Both the position numbers and the translations under genes were made by a program. This document shows, piece after piece, positions 6,597 to 13,689 of a stretch of DNA of 64,000 bases. Source of the DNA: Shinella sp. CPCC 101442 (GTDB lineage Bacteria > Pseudomonadota > Alphaproteobacteria > Rhizobiales > Rhizobiaceae); contig NZ_JALIQS010000014.1 of assembly GCF_024704725.1 (NCBI RefSeq), positions 1 through 64,000 on the forward strand. The letters are read 5' to 3'. Position 1 is the stretch's first letter, and each line of letters begins with the position of its first letter. The notes under the pieces were generated by a model. The model searched no databases. It had not been told where the DNA came from and worked only from the letters and a program-made list of their open reading frames with translations.

Positions 6597-6989
6597 ATGC
6601 ATACCGCCCCCCATACTGTCGACAGAAGGCTCGCTCCACGCCGGCTGGTACCGAGAAGATCGCCAGCGCATCCGCACGCGAATAACCCACACACGGCCGA
6701 AGCGTACCTGGAAGAGGTCTTCCACGCGGCGGATGCGCCTATCTACCAGGTCGGCGATATCATCACCTTCCGGAAGGCAGATCGCACGGTCAGCTCAATC
6801 ATGATCATGGAAATCAACGGCTGCGACCTCACTGCTCTTTTTTATGACGGAATGCCGCACCGCTTCGACTGCTCGTTCGAGGACATTGCCTCTTTACGCA
6901 TCATCCGGATTGAAGAGTCCAGCACCGAGAGTGTAGCAATGTATGGCGAGCTGGTAGGGCTCTCTAAGGAGATCGCCTACACCAACTAG
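6597..6989 (+). CDS. Hypothetical 130-aa protein divergent from an XRE regulator
   Basis: The N-terminal 35 residues are basic and probably disordered (RRLAPRRLVPRRSPAHPHAN). The remainder (about 35-130) looks like a folded beta-rich domain (YQVGDIITFRKADRTVSSIM and following). The ATG at 6597 follows GAGGAGACCAAGCC. No catalytic motif, signal peptide or membrane segment is visible. Its divergent pairing with a small XRE protein suggests control by that protein. A stem-loop at 6996-7023 follows the stop. Confidence 0.65.
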   Translation: MHTAPHTVDRRLAPRRLVPRRSPAHPHANNPHTAEAYLEEVFHAADAPIYQVGDIITFRKADRTVSSIMIMEINGCDLTALFYDGMPHRFDCSFEDIASLRIIRIEESSTESVAMYGELVGLSKEIAYTN

Positions 6990-6995
6990 TTTCCC

Positions 6996-7023
6996 GCCAG
7001 CCGTTCCCGCATTGTCGGCTGGC
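6996..7023 (+). terminator. Stem-loop after 6597-6989
   Basis: GCCAGCCG (6996-7003) and CGGCTGGC (7016-7023) pair perfectly 7 bases after the stop. The following TCTTG is only weakly U-rich. Confidence 0.5.
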
Positions 7024-7202
7024 TCTTGCCGGTGGCGCCCTCGTGGCTGCCTCGGCCTTTTATACCACAGGCCCGCGCTGACCACCCGCTCCAACACCGC
7101 GGAGCGCGGGCCACTCAAGGTATGGCCGTCACATTGCCTGAGGCGATGCCGCTGTCTGCAAGGAGTTAAACCCAACGTCAGGAAGGCCCCAAAACGGCGT
7201 GC

Positions 7203-7385
7203 TTAGAGCGCCTTCACGCCCGCCGCGGCAAGCAACCTGGCCATCTTAGCCGGATCGACGAGCGTGCCACTCTCCAGCTTCATGATCTCCGATTCAGTGA
7301 GGCCCGACAGGATGGAAAGCTGTTCGGTCGAATAGCCCTTGGAGGAACGCAGTTCGGCAATGGGGTTCGGCACGTTAATCGTCAT
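7203..7385 (-). CDS. Small XRE-type HTH protein, 60 aa
   Basis: The protein begins MTINVPNPIAELRSSKGYST and continues EQLSILSGLTESEIMKLESG, a minimal helix-turn-helix domain spanning almost the whole protein. The ATG at 7385 follows CAGGAGAGAAAA, a strong ribosome-binding site. A 10-bp perfect inverted repeat (7402-7431) covers the likely promoter just upstream, so autoregulation is very plausible. There is no adjacent toxin-like gene that it obviously pairs with. Confidence 0.7.
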   Translation of the reverse strand: MTINVPNPIAELRSSKGYSTEQLSILSGLTESEIMKLESGTLVDPAKMARLLAAAGVKAL

Positions 7386-7401
7386 TTTTCTCTCCTGTTA
7401 T

Positions 7402-7431
7402 TGCGTCGCAATATAGGTCGTTTGCGACGCA
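7402..7431. promoter_or_regulatory. Perfect 10-bp inverted repeat, candidate autoregulatory operator
   Basis: TGCGTCGCAA (7402-7411) and TTGCGACGCA (7422-7431) are separated by a 10-base spacer (one helical turn per half-site). It lies 17 bases upstream of the XRE start codon and overlaps the TATATT region that would be the -10. Confidence 0.65.
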
Positions 7432-7492
7432 CAACAAGAGTTACGTGCTTCAGCCGTCATTAAAGAAAGGCCCGTCACTCAATGGCCTCTCG

Positions 7493-7678
7493 TCAACGCT
7501 GCTTTTCACCGGCACTTTTGCCGTCAGAGCTTCTGGAGCGCTCCTCAAAGCGATCCGCGCCTTTGGCGAGGTCAGAACCCTTCTCAGCTTCAACTTTGCG
7601 CTCATCGGCCCGTGCGGCCTTGTGTAGGCCCCTGGCGCCTTCCTTGCCTTCTTCGGTCGGTGCGTTTTCGATAGCCAT
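7493..7678 (-). CDS. Small hydrophilic stress-type protein
   Basis: A 61-aa protein made almost entirely of charged and small residues (EEGKEGARGLHKAARADERK, then GSDLAKGADRFEERSRSSDGKS). It is probably intrinsically disordered, in the style of desiccation or osmotic-stress proteins. The ATG at 7678 follows AAGGAGGATTCA, a near-perfect ribosome-binding site. A perfect EcfG-type promoter (7705-7729) lies 27 bases upstream. General-stress induction is the best-supported statement about it. Confidence 0.7.
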   Translation of the reverse strand: MAIENAPTEEGKEGARGLHKAARADERKVEAEKGSDLAKGADRFEERSRSSDGKSAGEKQR

Positions 7679-7704
7679 TGAATCCTCCTTAGCAATGCGC
7701 TGGA

Positions 7705-7729
7705 AACGATCCTGGGCTCACGTTGTTCC
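7705..7729 (-). promoter_or_regulatory. EcfG/RpoE2-type promoter (GGAAC-N16-CGTT)
   Basis: Minus-strand GGAAC (7729-7725), 16-base spacer, CGTT (7708-7705). This matches the rhizobial general stress sigma factor consensus exactly and is positioned 27 bases before the start of 7493-7678. Confidence 0.75.
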
Positions 7730-7797
7730 GATCTTGAAAACGCCCTGAGGAAAACCATATCGAATCCGCCAGAATTGTAATTGAAAGGAGCACCACG

Positions 7798-8097
7798 ATG
7801 CTGGCTGACGTTTACTTCTCTGTACCCCTTCACGTTCGTTTCCCCAACGGGGTGTCGCGCTCATTTGAGAGCCTGCACGACACCGTCGATTTCCTTGATA
7901 ATGAATGGCCTTTGCGGCACGGCGCGCGATACAAGCGCGCGTGCGAGAAGTGTCGCGCTGCACTCTATCGAATGGCACCGGTAGCTGTCGCGCGTGAGGC
8001 GTTTGTGTCCGCCTGCCTTGAAGCGGGGTTACCTGTCGAGGCTTTGGCACCAAGTTGGCAGCAAGGACAGTCGTCACCCCCACGTAAGAGTGCCTAA
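7798..8097 (+). CDS. DUF982 family protein
   Basis: The 99-aa protein matches the DUF982 pattern common in rhizobia: a beta-strand PLHVRFPNGVSRSFESLHDT, the WP motif in NEWPLRHGARYKRAC, and a C-terminal helix AREAFVSACLEAGLPV. These proteins occur in many copies per rhizobial genome and their function is unknown. The ATG at 7798 follows GAAAGGAGCACCACG. The gene sits between two EcfG-type promoters that fire away from it, so its own promoter is unclear. Confidence 0.85.
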   Translation: MLADVYFSVPLHVRFPNGVSRSFESLHDTVDFLDNEWPLRHGARYKRACEKCRAALYRMAPVAVAREAFVSACLEAGLPVEALAPSWQQGQSSPPRKSA

Positions 8098-8131
8098 AGC
8101 ACACGGCCGCTCGCCAAGGTGCGGCGGCTTA

Positions 8132-8156
8132 GGAACAAACATTCGCACACAACGTT
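8132..8156 (+). promoter_or_regulatory. EcfG/RpoE2-type promoter (GGAAC-N16-CGTT)
   Basis: GGAAC (8132-8136), 16-base spacer, CGTT (8153-8156): an exact consensus match. The ATG of the 24-aa membrane protein is 29 bases downstream, giving a leader of about 20 bases. Confidence 0.8.
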
Positions 8157-8184
8157 CGCCTTCTGATCAAAACAGGAGAGCGTC

Positions 8185-8259
8185 ATGAACCGCATAATCT
8201 ATATCGTTGGACTGGTCGTTGTCGTCCTGGTGGTTTTGTCGTTCCTCGGTCTAAGGTGA
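8185..8259 (+). CDS. 24-residue membrane microprotein
   Basis: An ORF of 25 codons starts at ATG 8185 behind CAGGAGAGCGTC. It begins MNRIIYIVGL, is almost entirely hydrophobic, and ends SFLGLR: one membrane helix with a basic N-terminus. From memory, very similar microproteins are widespread in rhizobia. It is transcribed from the EcfG promoter at 8132-8156 and is followed after 5 bases by the DUF2934 gene, so the two form a stress operon. Confidence 0.7.
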   Translation: MNRIIYIVGLVVVVLVVLSFLGLR

Positions 8260-8264
8260 GTGCC

Positions 8265-8456
8265 ATGAACGATCCACGCGAAAGGCGCATCACAGCGCGA
8301 GCTTTCGATCTCTGGCAGGCTGAAGGGTCCCTAGAGGGGCGAAGCCTCAGCCATTGGCTGCAGGCGGAGAAAGAGGTCGACGAAGAGATCTACGAGGAAT
8401 CGCGGAAAGGCAAAACAGAGTCGGTCGCACTTGCCGGCGCTGAGAACCCGCGTTGA
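8265..8456 (+). CDS. DUF2934 domain protein
   Basis: The 63-aa protein contains the DUF2934 signature (RRITARAFDLWQAEGSLEGR then SLSHWLQAEKEV), a short helical domain found in rhizobial and other proteobacterial stress-associated proteins. The remainder is acidic and polar. The ATG at 8265 follows AAGGTGAG, which overlaps the end of the upstream microprotein gene; a GTG at 8256 is an alternative. It is co-transcribed with the microprotein. Function unknown. Confidence 0.8.
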   Translation: MNDPRERRITARAFDLWQAEGSLEGRSLSHWLQAEKEVDEEIYEESRKGKTESVALAGAENPR

Positions 8457-8520
8457 GGTTCGACTCCACCATTGAACGATGCGGATTTCAAAAGCGGGGA
8501 GGGATTGTGGGGAAGAAAAA

Positions 8521-8552
8521 GCCCGTTATCGGATTTCTCAACGATAACGGGC
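8521..8552 (+). terminator. Rho-independent terminator
   Basis: GCCCGTTATCG (8521-8531) and CGATAACGGGC (8542-8552) form an 11-bp stem with a 10-base loop, followed by TCTTAGCTTTT. A preceding AAAAA means it can also act on minus-strand transcripts. It ends the microprotein-DUF2934 operon. Confidence 0.85.
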
Positions 8553-8779
8553 TCTTAGCTTTTAATTTGGCTCCCCGGGCCGGATGGAGGATAACCAACG
8601 ATTGAGATCTGCGCCGAAACGACTATTTTGAGTTTATCGATCTTTTGCTTGCTGAACTTTGGTTGCCGCGCGATCAGCACCGCGCCTGACGAACTTCCCT
8701 CTCAAAATCAATCGCTACCACCATCGGCGGACCTTCGGCTCCGCGGTCGTTAAAGATTGCTTTGAAAGGGTTCATCGTC
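8553..8779. other. Leader region of a decayed cold-shock gene
   Basis: The gap holds a GC hairpin (GCGGA and TCCGC arms around 8726-8743) and resembles the long structured leader of cold-shock protein genes. No separate gene is seen. Confidence 0.4.
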
Positions 8780-8988
8780 ATGACCACAGGCACACTAAAA
8801 TGGTTCAATTCCACCAAGAGCTTCGGCTTCATCTAGCCGACAACGGCGGCGCTGACGCGTTCGTTTATATTTCGGCTGTCGAACGCACCGGAATGCGCGA
8901 AATCGTAGAGGGCCAGAGGCTCGGCTACGAGCTGGAGCGTGACAACAAGTCCGGCAAGATGTCGGCCTGCAACCTTCAGGCTGCATTA
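8780..8988 (+). pseudogene. Broken CspA-type cold shock gene
   Basis: ATG 8780 opens MTTGTLKWFNSTKSFGFI, the start of a cold-shock domain (RNP1-like KSFGFI), and is then stopped by TAG where the family has Gln. The rest of the domain follows in another frame: DNGGADAFVYISAVERTGMR, then EIVEGQRLGYELERDNKSGK and MSACNLQAA. So there is one nonsense change plus a one-base deletion about 4 codons further on. The natural stop also seems lost. Intact relatives are single-stranded nucleic-acid chaperones of about 69 aa. Only a 18-residue peptide can be made from the original start. Confidence 0.8.
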
Positions 8989-9159
8989 GCCGCGAGCGCG
9001 ATCGTCACGCCTGCGAAAATCGCGCCCCGGCTGATGTTGTCAATGGCGGCGGGCGTCGAAAGGTTCGTTTGGACGGTTTCGTGGGGAAGGGCGGTAGAGA
9101 CGGGTATCGTCAATTGCGGTGCTCGATCTGAACATCACGCGTACTTGATACGCGGCGGT

Positions 9160-9184
9160 AACGCCCTGGAGGTTCACATGTTCC
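9160..9184 (-). promoter_or_regulatory. EcfG/RpoE2-type promoter (GGAAC-N16-CGTT), no obvious target
   Basis: Minus-strand GGAAC (9184-9180), 16-base spacer, CGTT (9163-9160), an exact consensus match. Reading into the minus strand it would produce RNA antisense to the cold-shock relic; only a 32-codon frame without a ribosome-binding site lies downstream. The surrounding 8989-9395 contains no convincing gene. Confidence 0.5.
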
Positions 9185-9395
9185 CCTTGGCGGGGGCAAG
9201 GCATTGTAGTGCCGACACACCCTGTTTGGGGGCAAAGGGGTGACGACTCCGAACATGCGCAACCAAAGACCCATCTGCCTTGCAGGACGGCTGATCGTTG
9301 GCATTTTATTAAGTTTGTTGGCAAAGAGTTTTTGTCGGGGACGACCAAAACCCATGGGGCACGAGTTGACTGTTTAACGAACCTTGGAGGCGAGC

Positions 9396-9770
9396 ATGTC
9401 ACAGCGTACCGTCCTTGTTGTCGATGACGAACCCTTGATCCGAATGGTATTGGCGGATGCACTGGAACACGAGGACTTCCTCGTGATCGAGGCCTCTAGT
9501 GTCCTGGAAGCCGTTGCTGTCTTGGGAAATCGACACGTAGATTGTCTTGTTACCGACGTAGATATGCCGGGAGGACTGAGCGGACTCGACCTCATAAGAT
9601 TCGTCCGCGGCTTCGACAATTCCATGTTTGTCATCGTCACCTCCGGGAGAGTGCCGAACGAGGGCGAGCTTCCGCCAAATGAGCGTTTCCTTCAGAAGCC
9701 CTACAGTCTGGAAACTGTGGTGGCCGAAGTGAACGCAGCGATACGCGTGCCATGCGCTTTAACCGCGTAA
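9396..9770 (+). CDS. Stand-alone response regulator receiver (CheY-like)
   Basis: A 124-aa single REC domain with no output domain. The acidic pocket is Asp10-Asp11, the phosphoacceptor is Asp54 (LVTDVDMP), and the conserved lysine is Lys101 (FLQKP). It therefore has all residues needed for phosphorylation by a histidine kinase and probably acts by protein contact. The ATG at 9396 follows CTTGGAGGCGAGC; an in-frame TTG at 9384 is too close to that site. No kinase gene is adjacent. Similar rhizobial receivers occur near stress and chemotaxis systems. Confidence 0.85.
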   Translation: MSQRTVLVVDDEPLIRMVLADALEHEDFLVIEASSVLEAVAVLGNRHVDCLVTDVDMPGGLSGLDLIRFVRGFDNSMFVIVTSGRVPNEGELPPNERFLQKPYSLETVVAEVNAAIRVPCALTA

Positions 9771-10068
9771 AGGCAGAGCCGTCTCAGACCATAATATGGC
9801 CTTACGCCTCACTATCGACCGGCATACTCGAATTGATGGCAATCGAGTTACTTATTGGGTCTGATGAGCGGGTAGCAGGTTCGTCACCCCCCAAGAGCGT
9901 AGAGAATTCTGTCCTGCCTATAAGTATCAGCATTGTCTTGACGGCGTCTGGTGACGGTCTTGCCTATGGGGTCGGCACTTATGTTAGGCTTGCTGCTCAA
10001 TTCGATCTTTGGAGTCATAACCTCTGTGTCGCGGGCACTCCAGTCCGAAGGGTGCCTGCTAATAGCAC
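9771..10068. other. Intergenic stretch, probably decayed
   Basis: About 300 bases after the receiver gene. One plus-strand frame (9752-10072) stays open but overlaps the receiver gene, has no ribosome-binding site and no recognisable domain. I see no gene here. Confidence 0.4.
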
Positions 10069-10112
10069 TTGACTAATTGGTACACATGTACGAAGTTTTT
10101 GTACGTATGTAC
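10069..10112 (+). promoter_or_regulatory. Orphan copy of the GTAC-type promoter/operator
   Basis: TTGACT (10069-10074) is followed by two palindromic 12-mers, GTACACATGTAC (10080-10091) and GTACGTATGTAC (10101-10112). The arrangement mirrors the promoter region at 16846-16896 in front of the binding-protein gene 16950-18542. Here no gene follows on the plus strand; the next gene (LysR, 10181-11050) is convergent. It may be a relic or may drive RNA antisense to LysR. Confidence 0.6.
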
Positions 10113-10180
10113 CAAGAGGGCTACTGTTGTTTCCCCTAGATAGGTACCTATTCTACCCAAGCTTTCCCGCTAGGCCAAAA

Positions 10181-11050
10181 TCAGCGCAGAGCGGAAAGCT
10201 CGAGTTCTTCCGCAGCCTCTCTGAACCCGGCATGCACTTCATCGAACCAGGACCAGTTCTCGGTTCGAGTTGTGTTACGGGCGAGATAGGCGGTGCGGCG
10301 AAAGCGAGGAGCATCCTTCACTTCGAAAATCTGGCCGGCGTCCATTCGGTCCTTGGCAATCCGATACGGCAAATAGGCCGATCCGCCCCATTTCAGGATA
10401 TGGTTCAAGGCGAAGACGCCGTTGGTGAACGTCACCACGGCTGTGTCATCAACCGGAAACGTTTCTGCGTGCCAGCGGCGGAACTCTTCGCCGTGATCGA
10501 CATAGACGTACATAGGGTCCCACCGCATAAGGCCGCGCTCGACCGTCGCCACCTCGATGAAGATATCTTCGAAAAGCGGGCTAATGGAAAAGCCAGTCGC
10601 CGGAGGTGCCTCATAGGCGATAGCGACGTCGACAATGGAATTGATGATCCACGGACGCATCTCCGCCTCGCTTCCACTCTCGACGTTCACGGCCACCGTT
10701 GGGCAGCGGGACCGGGTCGTATTGAGCCACAGCTCTCCTGCTCCGTTCCACAGAGCGTCGGTACAGCCAAGATTGCACACGTCGTCAAATCCGCTCGGCA
10801 GCGAGGTGTCATGACGAGCCTGGTTCCAGACCTGCATAAGGATCTGGGCGTGCTTGACGAATTTGGAACCCGTGGCTGTCAGCTCGGCGCCGGACTTAAC
10901 CCGCCGCAGCAACTTCTGACCAAGCAAATCTTCGAGCGCGTTGATGCGCGCCGTCACGGTCGACTGCGTGACGTTCAGCTTGGCGGCGGCTTTGTTGAGA
11001 TTACCCGTTTCCATCACCACCACAAACGTGTGCACGTGAGAAAGATTCAT
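10181..11050 (-). CDS. LysR-family transcriptional regulator
   Basis: A 289-aa LTTR. Residues 1-60 are the winged HTH (MNLSHVHTFVVVMETGNLNK, then AAAKLNVTQSTVTARINALEDLLGQKLL), and about 90-285 form the periplasmic-binding-protein-like effector domain. It is divergent from the betaine-type ABC operon that starts at 11293, with a 240-base gap holding an AT-rich perfect palindrome. Activation of that transporter in response to its substrate is the likely role (inference from context). The ligand is not predictable. Confidence 0.9.
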   Translation of the reverse strand: MNLSHVHTFVVVMETGNLNKAAAKLNVTQSTVTARINALEDLLGQKLLRRVKSGAELTATGSKFVKHAQILMQVWNQARHDTSLPSGFDDVCNLGCTDALWNGAGELWLNTTRSRCPTVAVNVESGSEAEMRPWIINSIVDVAIAYEAPPATGFSISPLFEDIFIEVATVERGLMRWDPMYVYVDHGEEFRRWHAETFPVDDTAVVTFTNGVFALNHILKWGGSAYLPYRIAKDRMDAGQIFEVKDAPRFRRTAYLARNTTRTENWSWFDEVHAGFREAAEELELSALR

Positions 11051-11098
11051 GTGTCCCGTCCCGTTTCAAATGAATGAGAAAGTTCGAAAAATACGAAT

Positions 11099-11115
11099 AT
11101 TATTACCATAATAAT
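11099..11115. promoter_or_regulatory. AT-rich palindrome, candidate LysR box
   Basis: ATTATTA (11099-11105), spacer CCA, TAATAAT (11109-11115), 49 bases upstream of the LysR start. It fits the T-N11-A dyad expected of a LysR autoregulatory site. Confidence 0.45.
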
Positions 11116-11292
11116 TTGATTTACAGGATTATGGCTTTCTGTCAATTTTTCTTCATCCACCGGCCGCGAAGGGAAAACTCTTCACGCCGGTCTCCATCTC
11201 GGGTCGGCAACTGATTTGCCGGACGAGGCCCGATCACGTTTTCGCAAGCCGCCCGCCCGGCTTCTGCAACTTCGATCCGTCGATGAGGTCAA

Positions 11293-12423
11293 ATGAACGC
11301 TGTACCCAACATGCAGTTCGACACGTGGTATCCCGGCGAAGCTCGAGCACCGGTTGTTTCCTGCCGGAACGTTTGGAAGGTCTTTGGACACAAGCCGGTC
11401 GTTGACAGGATTGTAGGCGAGCTTCTTGCTGAGAGGATCGACGTGGAGTGCGCTCGCCGAGAGCATGGCTGCGTCGTCGCGGTGAAAAATGTCAGCTTCG
11501 ACGTCCGTCCGTCCGAGGTTTTCTGCATCATGGGGCTTTCTGGCTCGGGAAAGTCGACCCTTATCCGTCACGTCAACCGTCTGATCGAGCCAACGGCCGG
11601 AGATATCCTTGTCAACGAGTGTTCAATCTCAGCTCTCGATGCCAGAGCCTTACGGGAGCTGAGGGCCCGAAAGATCGGGATGGTTTTCCAGAATGTCGCT
11701 CTCCTGCCGCACCGTACGGTGGAGGCGAATACCTGTCTTCCGCTCGAATTGCGAGGCGAAACGGGTCTCGCGGCACATGCGGCCGTCCAACGGGCTTTAT
11801 CTGTCGTCGGGCTTTCGGCTTGGGGAGATCGTTATCCGAGCGAACTTTCCGGCGGCATGCAGCAGCGCGTGGGATTGGCGCGGGCGCTTGCAGCGGACGC
11901 CGACATCCTGCTGATGGACGAACCGTTCAGCGCGCTCGATCCTTTGATCCGCAAGCAGTTGCAGACGGAGTTCCGGCGGCTTGTCAAAACACTCGGCAAG
12001 ACTGCGCTTTTTATTACCCATGACCTCGACGAAGCGATCCGTATTGGTGACCGGATTGCGATCATGCGTGACGGGCAGATCGTTCAGACAGGAACGCCCG
12101 CCGAGATCGTGCTGTCGCCCGTCAATGACTATGTCGCCCAATTCGTCGAGGGCATATCGCCGGTCCATTTCGTCGATGCCGAGCGCATCATGGTGCTTCC
12201 AACACAGTATCCAGGGCATGCCGCAGCTCTTTTGGCCTCCGCCGTTCCGGAGGGGTGGCCGGTCTGCGAACGCGGCACACTACTTGCCAGGCTCATCACC
12301 CTGCAAACCGAGAGTGATCGCCCCATCGCTGTGGTCGATGGGGGGCTGATCATCGGTGTTGTTGGGCCGCGGGAAATTCTGGTCGCCGTTGGTGGGCATG
12401 GCAAGAGACAGAAGGAGATGTGA
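11293..12423 (+). CDS. Betaine/proline-type ABC importer, ATP-binding subunit
   Basis: A 376-aa ATPase of the ProV/OpuAA class, marked by the N-terminal VWKVFG motif and the long insert before the P-loop. Walker A GLSGSGKST at 81-89, signature LSGGMQQR at 185-192, Walker B ILLMDEP at 205-211, and the H-loop in LFITHDLDEA. The C-terminal 100 residues are too short and divergent for a full CBS pair. It heads a three-gene operon with permease and binding protein. Substrates of this class are quaternary amines (glycine betaine, choline, proline betaine). GAGG precedes the ATG. Confidence 0.9.
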   Translation: MNAVPNMQFDTWYPGEARAPVVSCRNVWKVFGHKPVVDRIVGELLAERIDVECARREHGCVVAVKNVSFDVRPSEVFCIMGLSGSGKSTLIRHVNRLIEPTAGDILVNECSISALDARALRELRARKIGMVFQNVALLPHRTVEANTCLPLELRGETGLAAHAAVQRALSVVGLSAWGDRYPSELSGGMQQRVGLARALAADADILLMDEPFSALDPLIRKQLQTEFRRLVKTLGKTALFITHDLDEAIRIGDRIAIMRDGQIVQTGTPAEIVLSPVNDYVAQFVEGISPVHFVDAERIMVLPTQYPGHAAALLASAVPEGWPVCERGTLLARLITLQTESDRPIAVVDGGLIIGVVGPREILVAVGGHGKRQKEM

Positions 12424-12425
12424 CG

Positions 12426-13658
12426 ATGGTATTTCAGCCCGCTGATTCCGCAACGTTGACCGCAGCAGTGGCGGCACGCCAAAGCAACCGAAAACCGGTC
12501 ATCCTCCATTTTGCCGATCTTCTGGTCGGGCCTCTTTGCGCTTCAGCGCGGCCAAGACGTTTCCCGCTGCTTTATCTGCTCGCGGATGGCGCTGCGATGT
12601 GGTTGGCGATGCAGGGTCTTTTCGGCAGCATGTTTCTCGTCTTTGGCCTCTCGCGCGCGGCGGCGATCGCGTTGGCACGGTTTGCCGGGCCGGAGACGAA
12701 ATTCCGTCGTGAGGTCTCGGCGTGGCAGCCGTGGATCGAACTGTCACTCTATGTTTTCAGCCTAGCCACTATCGCTATTGCCAACATGACCGGGCCGATC
12801 GCAGCGCAGCTTTCTACATTTCCATCGTCGCAGGTTGTGCGCGGCACAGCCGCAGCCTCGATCGATGCGGCGGTCACGTATCTCACCGTGCAGGGCGATG
12901 TCTTCTTTCGCATCGTGACACGCTGGCTTCTGGCGCTTCTGAAGGGATTGGAGAATGTCCTGACATTGGCGCCTTGGCCTGTCCTTTTTGCCGTCGTCGG
13001 ATTTGCCGCCTGGAAGCGGGGCGGGGCAGGGCTGCTCGTCTTGGTTTGGATGGCGCTCGGTTATCTGGGGCTGTTCGGATATTGGGCGGAGGCACTGCAG
13101 ACTTCGGCACTGGTGTTGGCGTCGCTCTGTGTTTGTGTCGTCATCGGTATCCCCGCCGGGATTCTTCTTGCGAAAAGTCCGACCAGCCGCGCCATAGCAT
13201 CACCGGTCCTTGACCTTATGCAAACTATGCCGAGCTTTGTCTATCTGTTGCCGGCGGTCGCATTTTTCTCCATTGGCAAGCCGCCGGCATTGATCGCGAC
13301 GGTGATCTTCGCGCTGCCGCCTCTCGTCCGGCTCACCTGCCTCGGCATCGAGCAGGTTCCGTTGCATGTTCGTGAAGCGATGCAGGCGCATGGGGCCACG
13401 CCCCTTCAGATGCTGCTCAAGGCGGAACTTCCCCTGGCGCTGCCCTCCATCCGCACAGGCATCAACCAGACGATCATGATGTGCTTGTCGATGGTGGTCG
13501 TTGCCGCGCTGATCGGCGGTGGCGGGCTCGGCTATAACGTCCTCTTCGCACTGCAGAACGTCCAATACGGCGAAGGCATCCTCGCGGGCCTCGCAATCGT
13601 CTTCTGTGCCGTGCTGTTTGATCGCCTGGCGGGCAGTGGCCGCAAGACAGATCTTTGA
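12426..13658 (+). CDS. Betaine/proline-type ABC importer, permease
   Basis: A 410-aa ProW-like inner-membrane protein. The conserved BPD_transp_1 domain lies in the C-terminal half (about 225-400), with the characteristic PVLDLMQTMPSFVYLLPAVA and the EAMQAHGATPLQMLLKAELP coupling motif that contacts the ATPase. The N-terminal 180 residues carry extra membrane segments. The ATG at 12426 is 3 bases past the ATPase stop; a GTG at 12420 would overlap. It works with 11293-12423 and 13690-14712. Confidence 0.9.
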   Translation: MVFQPADSATLTAAVAARQSNRKPVILHFADLLVGPLCASARPRRFPLLYLLADGAAMWLAMQGLFGSMFLVFGLSRAAAIALARFAGPETKFRREVSAWQPWIELSLYVFSLATIAIANMTGPIAAQLSTFPSSQVVRGTAAASIDAAVTYLTVQGDVFFRIVTRWLLALLKGLENVLTLAPWPVLFAVVGFAAWKRGGAGLLVLVWMALGYLGLFGYWAEALQTSALVLASLCVCVVIGIPAGILLAKSPTSRAIASPVLDLMQTMPSFVYLLPAVAFFSIGKPPALIATVIFALPPLVRLTCLGIEQVPLHVREAMQAHGATPLQMLLKAELPLALPSIRTGINQTIMMCLSMVVVAALIGGGGLGYNVLFALQNVQYGEGILAGLAIVFCAVLFDRLAGSGRKTDL

Positions 13659-13689
13659 ATCCATTCCAATCAACAAGGGGAACAATGAC

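Noticed and set aside
6990-7202. Short protein-like tail (ALAGGALVAASAFYTTGPR) on the plus strand near 7020-7080
   Set aside because: No start codon or ribosome-binding site, and competing frames look equally plausible.
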